Shown here: positions 47,138-47,792 of the stretch, piece after piece
Position numbering within the stretch: the stretch's first letter is position 1
How the letters are laid out: every line of letters starts with the position of its first letter
Assembly (NCBI GenBank): GCA_035533095.1
Contig: DATLUM010000136.1
Coordinates: forward strand, 1-47,792
Direction: 5' to 3'
Length of the DNA: 47,792 nt
DNA from: Acidimicrobiales bacterium
GTDB taxonomy: Bacteria; Actinomycetota; Acidimicrobiia; Acidimicrobiales; Palsa-688
Program-made: the position numbers and the translations under genes
Notes under the pieces: model-generated
What the model was told of the DNA's origin: nothing
Seen by the model: the letters and a program-made list of their open reading frames with translations, nothing else
The model's database searches: none

Positions 47138-47204
47138 TCCGGGACCAAGTCGGAGAGACACCTCCGGCCCTTCTTCTGGAAGGGCCGTGTGCGCTCCGCA
47201 GCAG

Positions 47205-47218
47205 TGCTCCTTGAAAAC
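47205..47218 (+). promoter_or_regulatory. boxA-like antitermination element
   Basis: TGCTCCTTGAAAAC resembles the rrn boxA element bound by NusB and S10. It lies ~185 nt before 16S rRNA, in the usual position. nusB is encoded at 5958-6359. Confidence 0.55.
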
Positions 47219-47389
47219 GGAACAGAGGAAGTTAAAAGCTAGTGCGGGCATCTCCGCGCCGGTCTCGATCGGTGCTGTGATGCCATCAATTCAGCATTAG
47301 ACGGACAACATTCCGTCCGATGCCAGTTGGACAAGTTCGCCAGAGCTTGTCCGGCTCTCTGGTTTGCTCGCCCTCGTGGTGAGTAGATC

Positions 47390-47792
<403 letters not shown>

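Larger units (their letters stand above)
47073..47389 (+). ncRNA. Structured rRNA leader
   Basis: Non-coding leader before 16S rRNA. In order: a hairpin with CCCC/GGGG, GAGA/TCTC and GCC/GGC stems closed by a GTAA tetraloop (47076-47104); a 22-bp perfect palindrome (47116-47137); a 9-bp hairpin CGGCCCTTC/GAAGGGCCG (47165-47187); a boxA-like element (47205-47218); a GACGGA/TCCGTC hairpin near 47300; and GGACAAG/CTTGTCC (47329-47335 with 47346-47352). Such leaders carry antitermination and RNase processing signals. No ORF or tRNA is convincing here. Confidence 0.6.

Noticed and set aside
47060-47147. tRNA-like sequence with a GGTTCGAACC core and an ACCA end
   Set aside because: A 7-nt T-loop leaves the T-stem unpaired, no matching 5' acceptor strand or anticodon arm exists, and the candidate overlaps the rrn -10 and transcription start.

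Overview
This GC-rich, gene-dense window comes from an actinobacterium. The 5' end of the 16S rRNA gene at the right edge, the helicase-less PriA, the actinobacterial integration host factor mIHF, the PyrR-led pyrimidine operon and the gene order all point to the class Acidimicrobiia or a close relative (inference, no search run). Nearly every gene is a core biosynthetic or information-processing gene. I see no insertion sequences, prophage, CRISPR array or tRNA gene.

Layout, left to right. (1) 1-1014: the 3' part of a PilX-like type IV pilus-associated protein. (2) 1083-5935: shikimate genes aroC-aroK-aroB-aroQ, an M24 peptidase and efp. (3) 5958-15378: nusB, then the UMP operon pyrR-pyrB-pyrC-carA-carB-pyrD-pyrF, headed by a PyrR-binding RNA hairpin; pyrE and pyrK are not present. 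(4) 15430-20865: mihF-gmk-rpoZ-coaBC-metK-priA. (5) 20868-21985 (minus): two RNA-methyltransferase-type genes. (6) 22018-24545: def-fmt-rsmB. (7) 24556-30222: rpe, a MoaB/Mog gene, ribD-ribE-ribBA-ribH, hisG and a small cold-shock-like gene. (8) 30273-30707 (minus): DUF1844. (9) 30908-37751: infC-rpmI-rplT, a SpoU methyltransferase, an orphan PAS histidine kinase and pheS-pheT, behind an attenuator-type leader. (10) 37813-45564: argC-argB-argD-argF-argR-argG-argH (no argJ) and a 3-methyladenine glycosylase. (11) 45706-46950: an exported NlpC/P60 hydrolase with an unusual N-terminal domain. (12) 47038-47792: an rRNA promoter, a structured leader and the start of 16S rRNA.

The genes are tightly coupled. 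About twenty junctions share a 4-nt overlap (GTGA, ATGA, TTGA or CTGA). Two expression styles are visible. Seven transcription-unit heads (aroC, the M24 peptidase, mihF, def, rpe, DUF1844, argC) have a TANNNT -10 element 6-8 nt before the start codon and no ribosome-binding site, the signature of leaderless mRNA. By contrast pyrR, infC and rrn have structured leaders.

The most interesting signals are non-canonical start codons that ordinary gene finding misses: CTG for fmt, gmk and a SpoU methyltransferase, and ATA for infC. Next come the infC leader with two mutually exclusive stems, the PyrR RNA site followed by a terminator-like hairpin inside the first pyrR codons, tandem ARG boxes at argC, and a hydrolase that may combine a MacB/FtsX-like extracellular domain with NlpC/P60. 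I found no clearly novel multi-gene system. The nearest candidate is the orphan kinase locked by overlaps between an rRNA-type methyltransferase and pheS.
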